A stretch of 64,000 bases of DNA from Pedobacter sp. Hv1 (GTDB lineage: Bacteria > Bacteroidota > Bacteroidia > Sphingobacteriales > Sphingobacteriaceae). The notes under the pieces were generated by a model. It was not told the DNA's origin. It was given only the letters and a program-made list of their open reading frames with translations, and searched no databases. Shown here one piece after another: positions 9,175 through 17,371 of this stretch. The stretch is taken from assembly GCF_001412215.1 (NCBI RefSeq), contig NZ_LLWP01000012.1:1-64000 (forward strand), read 5' to 3'. Both the position numbers and the translations under genes were made by a program. The stretch's first letter is position 1. Each line of letters begins with the position of its first letter.

Positions 9175-10061
9175 AAGAAAAAACAGGTTATCTATCAAGA
9201 GTCACTGAAAGCCATAAACTTACAGCATTTAATAATTTGTTGTTAGGTAAGACTATTATTGTACCTGAAAGTCAAGATTTGAATGAGTCTGAGGAGTATT
9301 ATTTTGAAATTGTAAATGCTATTCAGAAAAACAAGAAAGTAGATTTTGAAAAATATTTTGAAAAAAAATGTAAAAGTAAACCGAGTAAAGACTCTCCAGC
9401 TCCTTTTGTCAATGATGATTTTCTTATGTTCTCGTTTATTGTGGGTGTTTCAATATTTAGTATAAACAAGGATTGGGTAAACTATATAGTTTCTATCAGA
9501 AACAGAAATGCAATAACAATCACTTTTGAAAACATTTTAAACGAAAATTATTATAGCACAAGTAATTTGCCAGAGATTGTATTCGTGTTTCTTCAAATAA
9601 GCAATCAATCACTAATTACAAACGAGTTCGTAAACTTCACCTATAAAAAGTTGACTGAGAATATTAAATTATTTGAAAGTCGTAGCGATTTTCAAATTTT
9701 GTGTTCTATAAAAGCTTATGACTCAATACTGTTACTAAAGGAATTACCTGATAATAGTGAATTAAACTTGTTTAGGAGCTTTAATACCAAATTTATTAGA
9801 CGCATAAAATACTTATCATGGATAATTCAAGCAGTTTTATTTGCTGGGTTAATTTATCTATTGCTTAAGCTTCCAAAGTACAGTCCTGAAACAATTCAAT
9901 TTATTGAAACATACAACTACGCTTTTACAATTTTTGGAGCGTTGGGGCTTAGTCTTATAGGCAATTTAATACCTGCCTTTAAAAACAAATCACAAGAATT
10001 AATTATGAAAATGCTTGGCTATCCAAGTGAACTAATTATAAATTCTACAAAGAAGATATAA
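9162..10061 (+). CDS. Two-TM membrane protein, probable Argonaute-associated effector
   Basis: 299 aa. No family recognised with confidence. Residues 1-215 look soluble and mixed alpha/beta. Two C-terminal transmembrane helices (about 220-238, ending LIYLLLKL, and 255-275, ALGLSLIGNLIPAF) are joined by a short loop. The gene starts 13 nt inside the Argonaute frame, so the two are translationally coupled and probably act together. Known inactive long pAgos work with nuclease, SIR2 or membrane partners; by position and topology this would be the membrane class. It has codon use and AT content like its neighbours. Confidence 0.7.
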   Translation: MVPLEEKTGYLSRVTESHKLTAFNNLLLGKTIIVPESQDLNESEEYYFEIVNAIQKNKKVDFEKYFEKKCKSKPSKDSPAPFVNDDFLMFSFIVGVSIFSINKDWVNYIVSIRNRNAITITFENILNENYYSTSNLPEIVFVFLQISNQSLITNEFVNFTYKKLTENIKLFESRSDFQILCSIKAYDSILLLKELPDNSELNLFRSFNTKFIRRIKYLSWIIQAVLFAGLIYLLLKLPKYSPETIQFIETYNYAFTIFGALGLSLIGNLIPAFKNKSQELIMKMLGYPSELIINSTKKI

Positions 10062-10066
10062 GTATC

Positions 10067-13000
10067 ATGGACACACCCTCATTCATAGAAGACCATATTT
10101 CCCAAATTCCGGCGTTAAAATTGCTGATGAATATGGGCTGGAAATACCTATCGCCAGAGGAGGCTTTAGCAGCCCGTGGAGGAAGAAGCTCGAATGTGCT
10201 ATTAGAAGATATTCTAAAAAGCCAAGTACAGAAGATTAATAAAATTGATTATAAGCAAAAGGAATTTGCTTTTTCCGAATCTAACATCAACAATGCAATA
10301 CTTGCAATCAGGGATTTACCAGTACAAGATGGTTTTATAGCAGCGAATAAGGCCTATTACGAACTCATCACATTAGGGAAAAGTTTTGACCAAACGGTTT
10401 TAGGTGATAAAAAAAGTTTCTCTTTTCGTTATATTGACTGGGAAAAGTCGGAAAACAACATCTATCACATAACTGAAGAATATAGTGTACTACGTTCAGA
10501 TAGAGCCGATCATTACCGACCAGATATTGTACTATTTATTAATGGTATTCCGATGGTCATTATTGAATGTAAGTCGCCTAAAATAAAAGAGCCTGTAGAA
10601 AAAGCCATTGAACAGCATTTAAGAAACCAGCAAGAAGACGGAATTCGAAGCTTGTATTTGTACTCCAATCTTACATTTGCTTTGGCCTCTAATGAAGCAA
10701 AATATGGTACAACCGCTACCAGCAAAGAATTTTGGGGAGTTTGGAAAGAAATGTTCCGTACTAAAGAAGAAGAACGTTTTTGGGAAAATAAAATCAACAT
10801 TTTAAAGCACAAAGCTTTACCAGAAAATGAGCGTACAGTATTATTTAAAGAACGATTTAGAAAGGTCTGGCAATATTTTGAAAATTTAGAACAAGAGGAA
10901 CAGGTTATTACTACGCAGGATAAACTACTCTTTAGTTTTTGCCATCCCAAACGATTATTGGAAATTATATATGATTTCACTTTGTATGATGACGGTATCA
11001 AAAAAGTAGCCCGATACCAGCAGTATTTTGCGATTAAAAACACGTTGACTAGAATCCTAAAAATCGATACCAAAGGTAATCACGAAGGTGGTGTGATTTG
11101 GCATACACAAGGAAGCGGAAAATCTTTGACTATGGTGATGCTAGCTCAATTAATTGCTTCACATCCGAATATTAAAAATCCTAAGATACTTTTGGTAACA
11201 GATCGTATTGATCTGGATGACCAGATAACAGAAACGTTCAAAAAATGTCATGTGCCAGTAGTTAATGCTGATAAAGGAGCATCAAAGGAAATAGCTAAAA
11301 AACTCAGAGGGGAAATACTGGATGATAACGAACAGGAAAAATTAAAGAAGGATACCAGCCTTTTAAAATTGATTACAGAATCCGGCGATGCAGTCATCAC
11401 CACCCTAATTCATAAATTTGAAGCTGCTGTTAATGCAAGCCCTCAATCATTTGATAGCTCAGAAATTTACATTTTGATAGACGAAGGACACCGTTCACAA
11501 TACGGTTCTTTCAATGTCAAAATGCAGAAAGTATTTCCAAATGCCTGTTTTATCGCATTTACTGGGACGCCATTGTTGAAAAAAGAAAAAAGCACAGCGA
11601 GTAAGTTTGGAGGCATTATCGATGTGTATTCGATTACGGATGCTGTAGAAGACGGAGCCGTTGTCCCTTTGTTATATGAAGGCAGGCATAACCTTATTGA
11701 GGTTAATGAAAAACCGTTGGATAATTATTTTGACAAGGTTTCGGAACCACTTACACCCTACGGAAAAGCGGCTTTGAAGAGAAAATACAGTTCGAAAAAT
11801 ATCCTTAATAAAGCCGATCAGGTTATTTACGCCAGAGCCTGGGATATCACTGAACATTATGTGGATAATTTTCAAGGCACTGGTTTTAAAGGGCAGCTGG
11901 TAACACCCAATAAAGCCACAGCAATTAAATACAAAGAGTATTTGGACGAAATTGGCAAAGTAAGCTCTGAAATAATCATGTCTGCTCCCGACACTCGGGA
12001 AGGCGAAGAAGACGCCTTTGATGTATCGGACGATAAAGTGAAAAAATTCTGGAATGTCCGAATGGATAAATACGGCACACAGGATAAATATGAAAAGTCT
12101 GTAATCGGTGCGTTTAAAAAACAAGACTTTCCTGAAATTATCATAGTGGTGGACAAACTACTGACGGGTTTTGATGCTCCAAGAAATATTGCGTTGTATT
12201 TGACCCGTCAATTAAAAGAACATACTTTGTTACAAGCTATTGCTCGTGTAAATCGTGTGTATCCTGGAAAGGATTATGGTTATATAATAGACTATTTTGG
12301 TAATTTGGAGAACTTGGACAACGCCATTCAGACATATTCCGGTGAGAATATGTTTGATGCAGAAGATTTAGCCGGAAGCTGGACAAATATAGTAGAAGAA
12401 ATCAAAAAATTACCTCAGGCACATTCCGAGGTTTGGGATATTTTCAAAACTATTAAAAACAAATATGATGAACCGGCTTATGAAGAATTGCTTAGCGATG
12501 AAGCTATCCGGCATCAGTTTTATGAGAAAGTATCTGCTTTTGCACGTTTACTAAAACTGGCATTATCCAGTATTGATTTTGCTAACAACACCCCTGAAAA
12601 ACAAATTGACAAGTATAAGTCTGATTTGAAATTCTTTTTGGCATTGCGTGTTTCTGTCAAAAGGAGATTTTCTGATGATATTGACTACAAGGAATATGAG
12701 CCACAGGTACAAAAATTAATTGACAAGCATATCACGACAGAGGGCGAAGTGCTTAGGATAACGGATTTAGTCGATATTTTTGACAAAGAACAACGAGAAG
12801 CTGAAGTTGAGAAATTAAGCAGTAAATCTGCTAAAGCGGATCATATCGCCAGCAGAACTATTCGAGCCATCAATATCAAAATGAATGAGGATCCCATCTT
12901 TTATAAAAAGCTGTCTAAACTCATTCGTGAAGCGATTGAAGAATATCATCAGCAAAGAATTGACGAAGCTGAATTCCTAAAAAAAGCTAAAGAGTATGAG

Positions 13001-13357
13001 GAGGCATTTTTAAAAGGAGAACGAGGGAATATTCCAAATGCTTTGCTAGGAAATGATACAGGTATTGCTATTTATAATCTTATAACTGATATTTTTAAAG
13101 ATGTGCTTTCTGATAAAATCGAAGTTGCTACAGAGCTTGCTCTTGGTATAGATCAAGTAATCCGTTCAGTAGTATATCAAAATGATCAATTGATGGTAGA
13201 TTGGCAGAACAAACCTGATATAGAAGGTAAAATTCGCATCGCTATTGATGATTACATCTTCGATTTGAAAAGCAAATACGACATTGACTTGTCTTTCGAT
13301 GATATTGATCAGACCGTAGAAGAGGCATTAAAAGTAGCTAAAATCAAGTTTGTATGA
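10067..13357 (+). CDS. hsdR: Type I restriction endonuclease subunit HsdR
   Basis: 1096 aa, typical length. The N-terminal PD-(D/E)XK nuclease has RPD at D153 and ECKS at E167-K169. The motor domain has Walker A GSGKS at 349-353 and the DEAD-box-like DEGH at 472-475, then motifs of the second RecA fold (ALYLTRQLKEHTLLQAIARVNR) and a helical C-terminal domain. It translocates DNA and cuts unmethylated targets. It starts 5 nt after the two-TM gene, which places CBASS and pAgo genes inside the hsd operon. The stop overlaps the next gene by 4 nt (ATGA). Confidence 0.97.
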   Translation: MDTPSFIEDHISQIPALKLLMNMGWKYLSPEEALAARGGRSSNVLLEDILKSQVQKINKIDYKQKEFAFSESNINNAILAIRDLPVQDGFIAANKAYYELITLGKSFDQTVLGDKKSFSFRYIDWEKSENNIYHITEEYSVLRSDRADHYRPDIVLFINGIPMVIIECKSPKIKEPVEKAIEQHLRNQQEDGIRSLYLYSNLTFALASNEAKYGTTATSKEFWGVWKEMFRTKEEERFWENKINILKHKALPENERTVLFKERFRKVWQYFENLEQEEQVITTQDKLLFSFCHPKRLLEIIYDFTLYDDGIKKVARYQQYFAIKNTLTRILKIDTKGNHEGGVIWHTQGSGKSLTMVMLAQLIASHPNIKNPKILLVTDRIDLDDQITETFKKCHVPVVNADKGASKEIAKKLRGEILDDNEQEKLKKDTSLLKLITESGDAVITTLIHKFEAAVNASPQSFDSSEIYILIDEGHRSQYGSFNVKMQKVFPNACFIAFTGTPLLKKEKSTASKFGGIIDVYSITDAVEDGAVVPLLYEGRHNLIEVNEKPLDNYFDKVSEPLTPYGKAALKRKYSSKNILNKADQVIYARAWDITEHYVDNFQGTGFKGQLVTPNKATAIKYKEYLDEIGKVSSEIIMSAPDTREGEEDAFDVSDDKVKKFWNVRMDKYGTQDKYEKSVIGAFKKQDFPEIIIVVDKLLTGFDAPRNIALYLTRQLKEHTLLQAIARVNRVYPGKDYGYIIDYFGNLENLDNAIQTYSGENMFDAEDLAGSWTNIVEEIKKLPQAHSEVWDIFKTIKNKYDEPAYEELLSDEAIRHQFYEKVSAFARLLKLALSSIDFANNTPEKQIDKYKSDLKFFLALRVSVKRRFSDDIDYKEYEPQVQKLIDKHITTEGEVLRITDLVDIFDKEQREAEVEKLSSKSAKADHIASRTIRAINIKMNEDPIFYKKLSKLIREAIEEYHQQRIDEAEFLKKAKEYEEAFLKGERGNIPNALLGNDTGIAIYNLITDIFKDVLSDKIEVATELALGIDQVIRSVVYQNDQLMVDWQNKPDIEGKIRIAIDDYIFDLKSKYDIDLSFDDIDQTVEEALKVAKIKFV

Positions 13358-14061
13358 TGGTGGAAAATATCCATAAGATACAATTTGGTTCTGCTACAAT
13401 TGAATATAGACTCGAATTTCAGGATAGAAAAAATTTGACTATTAAAGTCTATCCAGATTGTATTGTAAAAATAATAGCACCGTATGATACAGCGGTGGAA
13501 AAAATTACACAGCATATCAAAAAAAAAGCTCCATGGATCATCAAACAACAACGTGAATTTTTATCCTACCATCCATACACACCAGAACGAATATATGTCA
13601 ATGGAGAAACACATCTGTATTTGGGAAGACAATATAAGCTACGTGTAGAAATAGGTAATAGAAATGAGGTGAAGCTTTTCAGAGGGCATATTACGGTACT
13701 TTCTAAAGAGGAAAATAACGTTAAAGATATTCTCGATAAGTGGTATCGAGAGAAGGCATTCGTTCATTTTGACGAGGTATTGAGTAAAGTGTATCCCATG
13801 TTTAAGAAATACAAAATCAATAAACCAGAATTACATATCCGCTCTATGGAAAAACGTTGGGGAAGTTGTACGCCAAATGGTAAGGTTATTCTAAATCCAG
13901 AGTTAATCAAAGCTCCTAAAGGTAGTATTGAGTATGTAGTTGTTCATGAATTGTGCCATTTAGTGCATCACAACCATACAAAGGCTTTCTATGATTTACA
14001 GGAGGTAATGATGCCAGACTGGAAGAAATGGAAAGAGAAGTTAGAACATAGTTTAGTGTGA
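13354..14061 (+). CDS. YgjP-like zinc metallopeptidase (DUF45/SprT-like)
   Basis: 235 aa. The zinc-binding motif HELCH is at 198-202, followed by LVHHNHTKAFY, which supplies a third His ligand; upstream is the conserved RWGSCTPNGKVILN segment of YgjP/WrpA-like peptidases. These proteins often end type I RM operons, with an unknown role, perhaps turnover of HsdR or DNA-bound proteins. It is coupled to hsdR by an ATGA overlap. A second Met three bases later is an alternative start. Confidence 0.9.
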   Translation: MMVENIHKIQFGSATIEYRLEFQDRKNLTIKVYPDCIVKIIAPYDTAVEKITQHIKKKAPWIIKQQREFLSYHPYTPERIYVNGETHLYLGRQYKLRVEIGNRNEVKLFRGHITVLSKEENNVKDILDKWYREKAFVHFDEVLSKVYPMFKKYKINKPELHIRSMEKRWGSCTPNGKVILNPELIKAPKGSIEYVVVHELCHLVHHNHTKAFYDLQEVMMPDWKKWKEKLEHSLV

Positions 14062-14081
14062 TTTATTTGTGCTTAAAAATA

Positions 14082-14113
14082 ACATTGGGAAGTCTATAAA
14101 AACTCCCCAATGT
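14082..14113. terminator. Hairpin terminator between defence operon and traD
   Basis: Twelve-base arms (14082-14093 and 14102-14113) pair with one mismatch around an 8-nt loop. On the minus strand it is followed by a T-rich run (TTATTTTTAAG), fitting termination of traA-D. The hairpin includes the traD stop codon. It probably also limits read-through from the convergent defence operon. Confidence 0.65.
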
Positions 14114-14729
14114 CAAAATCACTCAAATCACTTTTCCGCAAAGTTGAAGAACTGTCTTCCGTTTCAGATGAAAGGGTGCTATCCAAAAGCTCGGCTATTC
14201 TTCGGGAAGCATCTTCCATAGAATTTTCCAATAGGCTGAATAATTCGGTTCCCTGTATTTTTTGAACTATCGCTATCGCTGTTTCCTTTTGGGCTGGTTC
14301 CAATTCTTCTTTTTGGAGCAACACCCCCACGGAGCTTAGTTCTTCAAAGGTAACCCCTTGGGCAAAACCGTCATCGCCACCGGATATTCCGTACCTGTTC
14401 CATTCTTCTTCCTCTTCCTCCAAATCAGGCATATTACTGAAAACTTCGTCCAGCTCTTCCTGCGGAATTTGAATACCCACGCTTTCATTTTCGTCGTATT
14501 CAATGTCTAAATTATCAGGGTTTATCTCTTGTTCCTCTATTTGGCTTTCATTGGCAGCGTTTGGCACTGAAAGGTTTCTTACAGGCTTGGGCTGGCCCAT
14601 AATATCAGGTAGGTTCGGATTAACCTTTTCCTGCATTGGCTTATGCTCCGACCTTTTCTTAATGACAATCTTGTCCTGCACCAGCAGGGCAATGACTATG
14701 AGCAGGCATATCACAATTACTGTTTCCAT
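14094..14729 (-). CDS. traD: Conjugative transfer protein TraD-like
   Basis: 211 aa. One N-terminal membrane helix (VIVICLLIVIALLVQ), then a long hydrophilic, strongly acidic and low-complexity region (EEEEEEWNRYGISGGDDGF) and a helical end. Position after two DUF3408 genes and the ParA-like traA is the place of traD in CTnDOT-like elements, and the size fits. Sequence alone gives only weak support. It is the last gene of this minus-strand operon, and its stop lies inside a terminator hairpin. Confidence 0.65.
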   Translation of the reverse strand: METVIVICLLIVIALLVQDKIVIKKRSEHKPMQEKVNPNLPDIMGQPKPVRNLSVPNAANESQIEEQEINPDNLDIEYDENESVGIQIPQEELDEVFSNMPDLEEEEEEWNRYGISGGDDGFAQGVTFEELSSVGVLLQKEELEPAQKETAIAIVQKIQGTELFSLLENSMEDASRRIAELLDSTLSSETEDSSSTLRKSDLSDFDIGEFL

Positions 14730-14741
14730 AACGTAGGTTTT

Positions 14742-15047
14742 TTAAAACAAGCCTTTGTACTTTTCCTTGAACTCTTTTGTAATCATATCTTCAAATACTT
14801 TAAAATGATGTTCAAGAATATTATTGAGATAGGCAAACAAGGGTATTTTATCATCGCCTATAATCTGGACTATGCGGGTTAAACGCTCGTGATGTTCAGG
14901 ACTTAGGTATATGCTTTTATTGCCTCTTTTCTGCATTTTATTCATTTGCATAAATGCATTTTCATAGGTTGTTTTAGCTGTATTGCTAACTGTATCGGAG
15001 TTGCTGCCGGCTGCAACAGTATTCCTGTTCTTTTTATCTTTCTTCAT
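14742..15047 (-). CDS. DUF3408 conjugation protein (shorter paralogue)
   Basis: 101 aa. The C-terminal half has the DUF3408 pattern (IYLSPEHHERLTRIVQIIGD, then NNILEHHF), preceded by a disordered basic N-terminus. It is clearly paralogous to the next gene upstream (DNILEHHF there). These occupy the traB/traC positions of CTnDOT-like transfer operons. The fold looks like a ribbon-helix-helix DNA-binding domain, so a role in relaxosome or operon control is possible. Start ATG overlaps the upstream stop (TAATG). Confidence 0.8.
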   Translation of the reverse strand: MKKDKKNRNTVAAGSNSDTVSNTAKTTYENAFMQMNKMQKRGNKSIYLSPEHHERLTRIVQIIGDDKIPLFAYLNNILEHHFKVFEDMITKEFKEKYKGLF

Positions 15048-15451
15048 TATAAAATGGGTTTAAAATGTTCATTGAAATAATCGGTAATATCGTCCCCGTA
15101 CTCTCTGAAATGATGTTCAAGAATATTGTCAATGTAAGAGTAGAGCGTTGTTCTTTCTTCCCTTGTCAGTTGAACGATGCGGAGCAATCTTTCGTGGTAT
15201 TCAGGGCGTATGTAAACCACCTTGCCGTTACGCCCCGATGGAAACCGATTGACCAAAAACGTTTCCTCATAGTCCGCTTTCTTTGATGAACTGTTACGGA
15301 CTTTTTCCCTGGGCTTTGTTTCCTTTGGTACATCCTGCTTTTTGTTATTGCTCGGTGGAGCAACAGGCTCATCGCCGCTTATGACGTTCATAAGGTATTC
15401 CTCATCAACATTGGGCTTTTCAAAATCGTTGTTTTTGTTATCTGAAGCCAT
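15047..15451 (-). CDS. DUF3408 conjugation protein (longer paralogue)
   Basis: 134 aa. Disordered acidic/Lys N-terminal 65 residues, then VYIRPEYHERLLRIVQLTRE and DNILEHHFREYGDDITDYFN, the DUF3408 signature. It lies 12 nt after traA and overlaps the following paralogue by one base, so all are one operon. Function within transfer is not established. Confidence 0.82.
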   Translation of the reverse strand: MASDNKNNDFEKPNVDEEYLMNVISGDEPVAPPSNNKKQDVPKETKPREKVRNSSSKKADYEETFLVNRFPSGRNGKVVYIRPEYHERLLRIVQLTREERTTLYSYIDNILEHHFREYGDDITDYFNEHFKPIL

Positions 15452-15463
15452 ACTTTACTATTT

Positions 15464-16231
15464 TTATAGATGAGTGATTTTTAAAAATTCCTCGACAAAC
15501 AAATCCATTTTAGTTGCTTTCATTAACTGTGGTTCGGCAGGCAGCAAACTTGACCGGAATACATAACTACCTGTATCGTCTGTTTCCTTTCGGAAACGCT
15601 TGCTATCCATTATTCTTGTTTCCATTATAGGCAGGTTGAGTTCTTTGATGACACTTTGATACGCATCATACAAACCTGTTTTTTCCCTGCCGTCCACTTG
15701 GTTCCAAAATAGCCACATCTCTTGTTCGGGATTGCCCTCGTCCGTTTGGGGAAGTCCGAGAAAGGCTTTGGTAAAGCCCAATGTACTTTCCACTACCAAA
15801 CGGTCGGCAGTAATGGGCGAAAAGATGAAGTCCATTTTTTTTAAGGTAGTCAGTACGCCTTTGGTATTGGCTGTTCCCGGCAGGTCGAAGAAAATAACAT
15901 CCGGTACAACCACCGACTGGCTTCTGTATTCCGATGCTTTCTCCAAAGCTGTTTCAGCTTTGCATTTAATAATCGGGTACGCTTTTTTGTTGATGGCTTG
16001 AAACTGCTTCATTGCCGCCTTTTTATGGTAGTCGTTCTGCATTATGGTTCTCTTATCCCGTTCACGCATATTGGTCAGGCTGTGTTGCGGAAAGTCGCAG
16101 TCCATCACCAGCACATTAAAACCTAAACGGTAGTGAAGCACACTTGCCAGCAAAGTGGTCATTGTAGATTTTCCCACACCGCCTTTTTGGGTGGAGAAGC
16201 TGATTTTTAAAGTTTTCTTTGTTGTTTCCAT
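15464..16231 (-). CDS. traA: TraA, ParA-family ATPase of the ICE
   Basis: 255 aa. Deviant Walker A near the N-terminus (STQKGGVGKSTMTTLLASVL), switch segment MDCDFPQHS and FFDLPGT as Walker B: a ParA/MinD-type ATPase. In CTnDOT-like ICEs traA is the first gene of the transfer operon and may help position or maintain the element. A 700-nt non-coding region separates it from the divergent mob operon. Confidence 0.92.
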   Translation of the reverse strand: METTKKTLKISFSTQKGGVGKSTMTTLLASVLHYRLGFNVLVMDCDFPQHSLTNMRERDKRTIMQNDYHKKAAMKQFQAINKKAYPIIKCKAETALEKASEYRSQSVVVPDVIFFDLPGTANTKGVLTTLKKMDFIFSPITADRLVVESTLGFTKAFLGLPQTDEGNPEQEMWLFWNQVDGREKTGLYDAYQSVIKELNLPIMETRIMDSKRFRKETDDTGSYVFRSSLLPAEPQLMKATKMDLFVEEFLKITHL

Positions 16232-16431
16232 TATTTAAAAATTTATTGTTACACACTTTATTTGTTTTGCAGGATTGAATATTGGTTTATCTGATTATTA
16301 CCTCATTCCTATATTCCTGCATTCCCTTTTGGGTACTTTCCTGCACAGGTATCTGCTTTCATTTTTGCCTTGTCAGGTACATTCTTTGGTAAGTGGCAAA
16401 CCTTGCAACAGGTAAATTGCTTTACCGCTTT

Positions 16432-16481
16432 TATGCTTTTACACTTTTATTGTTTTATGCTTTTAAAACCCTATGCTTTTA
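16432..16481 (+). repeat. Three direct repeats TATGCTTTTA
   Basis: Exact copies at 16432-16441, 16456-16465 and 16472-16481 (24- and 16-nt steps) in an AT-rich stretch. They are iteron-like and could bind a relaxosome or regulator protein. Confidence 0.6.
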
Positions 16482-16547
16482 TTCCAAACCGCTTGTTTGC
16501 AAACTTGATTTTCTTCTCTGTTTAGATACATTTTTTACTACCTGCAC

Positions 16548-16632
16548 TAAAATTATACGGCAAATAAAGCGATTGATTTGCCCGCTGATTGCGGTGTGGC
16601 AGTGTTTGGCGTTCAAAGGCAGTGTTTGGCAC
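16548..16632 (-). promoter_or_regulatory. Shared ICE repeat element, copy B, with -7-like boxes (upstream of traA)
   Basis: 16596-16632 contains the unit GGCAGTGTTTGGC twice with a 20-nt period (16598-16610 and 16618-16630). On the minus strand it reads TGCCAAACACTGCCTTTGA, then GCCAAACACTGCC. Downstream towards traA are TTTATTTG (minus strand of 16561-16568) and TAATTTTA (16548-16555), both near the TAnnTTTG box. It lies about 365 nt from traA and could also serve the divergent mobA. Confidence 0.6.
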
Positions 16633-16810
16633 TGCTATACAATACAATGCTTTCGTAAACAGGGCTTTACTTTGTACAATGATTTTTATTAATGGATTTA
16701 TGCAAAATTCTTTTGACAAATCGGAGGGTAACGGGAACGGCATCGAGCCGTTTTTCCCTGTTACATTTAATCCGTCCCGCAGGGCGGATTTTTGTGTTCA
16801 ACGGAACACG

Positions 16811-16864
16811 GCAAGTTGTGTTTTGAGCATCTCGGAATGATTTCCGATGCTCAAAACAACTTGC
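16811..16864. repeat. Long imperfect inverted repeat (oriT candidate)
   Basis: The arms GCAAGTTGT and TTTTGAGCATC pair with GATGCTCAAAAC and AACTTGC across a short loop, with two small bulges on the left arm. It lies about 70 nt before mobA. A strong hairpin next to relaxase genes fits an oriT recognition site. A plain terminator is less likely because no T-run follows. Confidence 0.55.
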
Positions 16865-16931
16865 CCTTAGCAGGGGGCAGAAAACACCTTCCGAAGTCAG
16901 GGTTTTGTATGAATTTTAAAATGGATTAGTG

Positions 16932-17363
16932 ATGAACGATAACAACAAAAAGCAATTGAAAAAGACTGGACGCCGCCCCAAAGAAGACCCGGCGATCATT
17001 CGGTACACGATTTCCTTTAACGAGCAGGAACACACTCGCTTTCTTGCCCTTTTTGATAAATCAGGTATGCAAGTAAAAGCACATTTTATAACGTCCTGCA
17101 TCTTCAATAAAATGATAAAGACCATTCAGATTGACAAAGGAACGGTTGATTTTTATATGCGGCTGACCTCATTTCACAGTCAGTTCCGTTCCATAGGCGT
17201 AAACTATAATCAGGTTGTGAAGCTATTGTACAAGAATTTTTCCGAGAAAAAAGCCGCAGCATTTCTTTATAAACTGGAAAAACAGACGGCTGAAATGGCG
17301 ATGCTATGTCAAAAAATCATTCAGCTAACCGAGGAATTTGAAGCCAAACATCTGAAAAAATAG
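16932..17363 (+). CDS. mobA: MobA-like relaxosome accessory protein
   Basis: 143 aa from ATG at 16932; a GTG three bases earlier is an alternative. Basic N-terminus (KKTGRRPKEDP) then RYTISFNEQEHTRFLALFD, a ribbon-helix-helix-like DNA-binding segment found in MobA/MobC proteins, followed by helices. It would bind oriT and help the relaxase nick. It is 8 nt from mobB. Confidence 0.85.
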   Translation: MNDNNKKQLKKTGRRPKEDPAIIRYTISFNEQEHTRFLALFDKSGMQVKAHFITSCIFNKMIKTIQIDKGTVDFYMRLTSFHSQFRSIGVNYNQVVKLLYKNFSEKKAAAFLYKLEKQTAEMAMLCQKIIQLTEEFEAKHLKK

Positions 17364-17371
17364 CGACAGAA

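Larger units (their letters stand above)
16232..16931. other. Non-coding region between traA and mobA, probable oriT/regulatory region
   Basis: No convincing gene in 700 nt. It holds three TATGCTTTTA repeats (16432-16481), copy B of the shared ICE element (16596-16632) and a long imperfect inverted repeat (16811-16864) beside the mob genes. Relaxase operons usually lie next to their origin of transfer, so oriT is likely here; no nick site can be named. Confidence 0.55.

Noticed and set aside
16393..16840. Short open frames in the traA-mobA gap.
   Set aside because: Low-complexity, Phe/Leu/Cys-rich products without family features; the DNA has repeats typical of a non-coding region.
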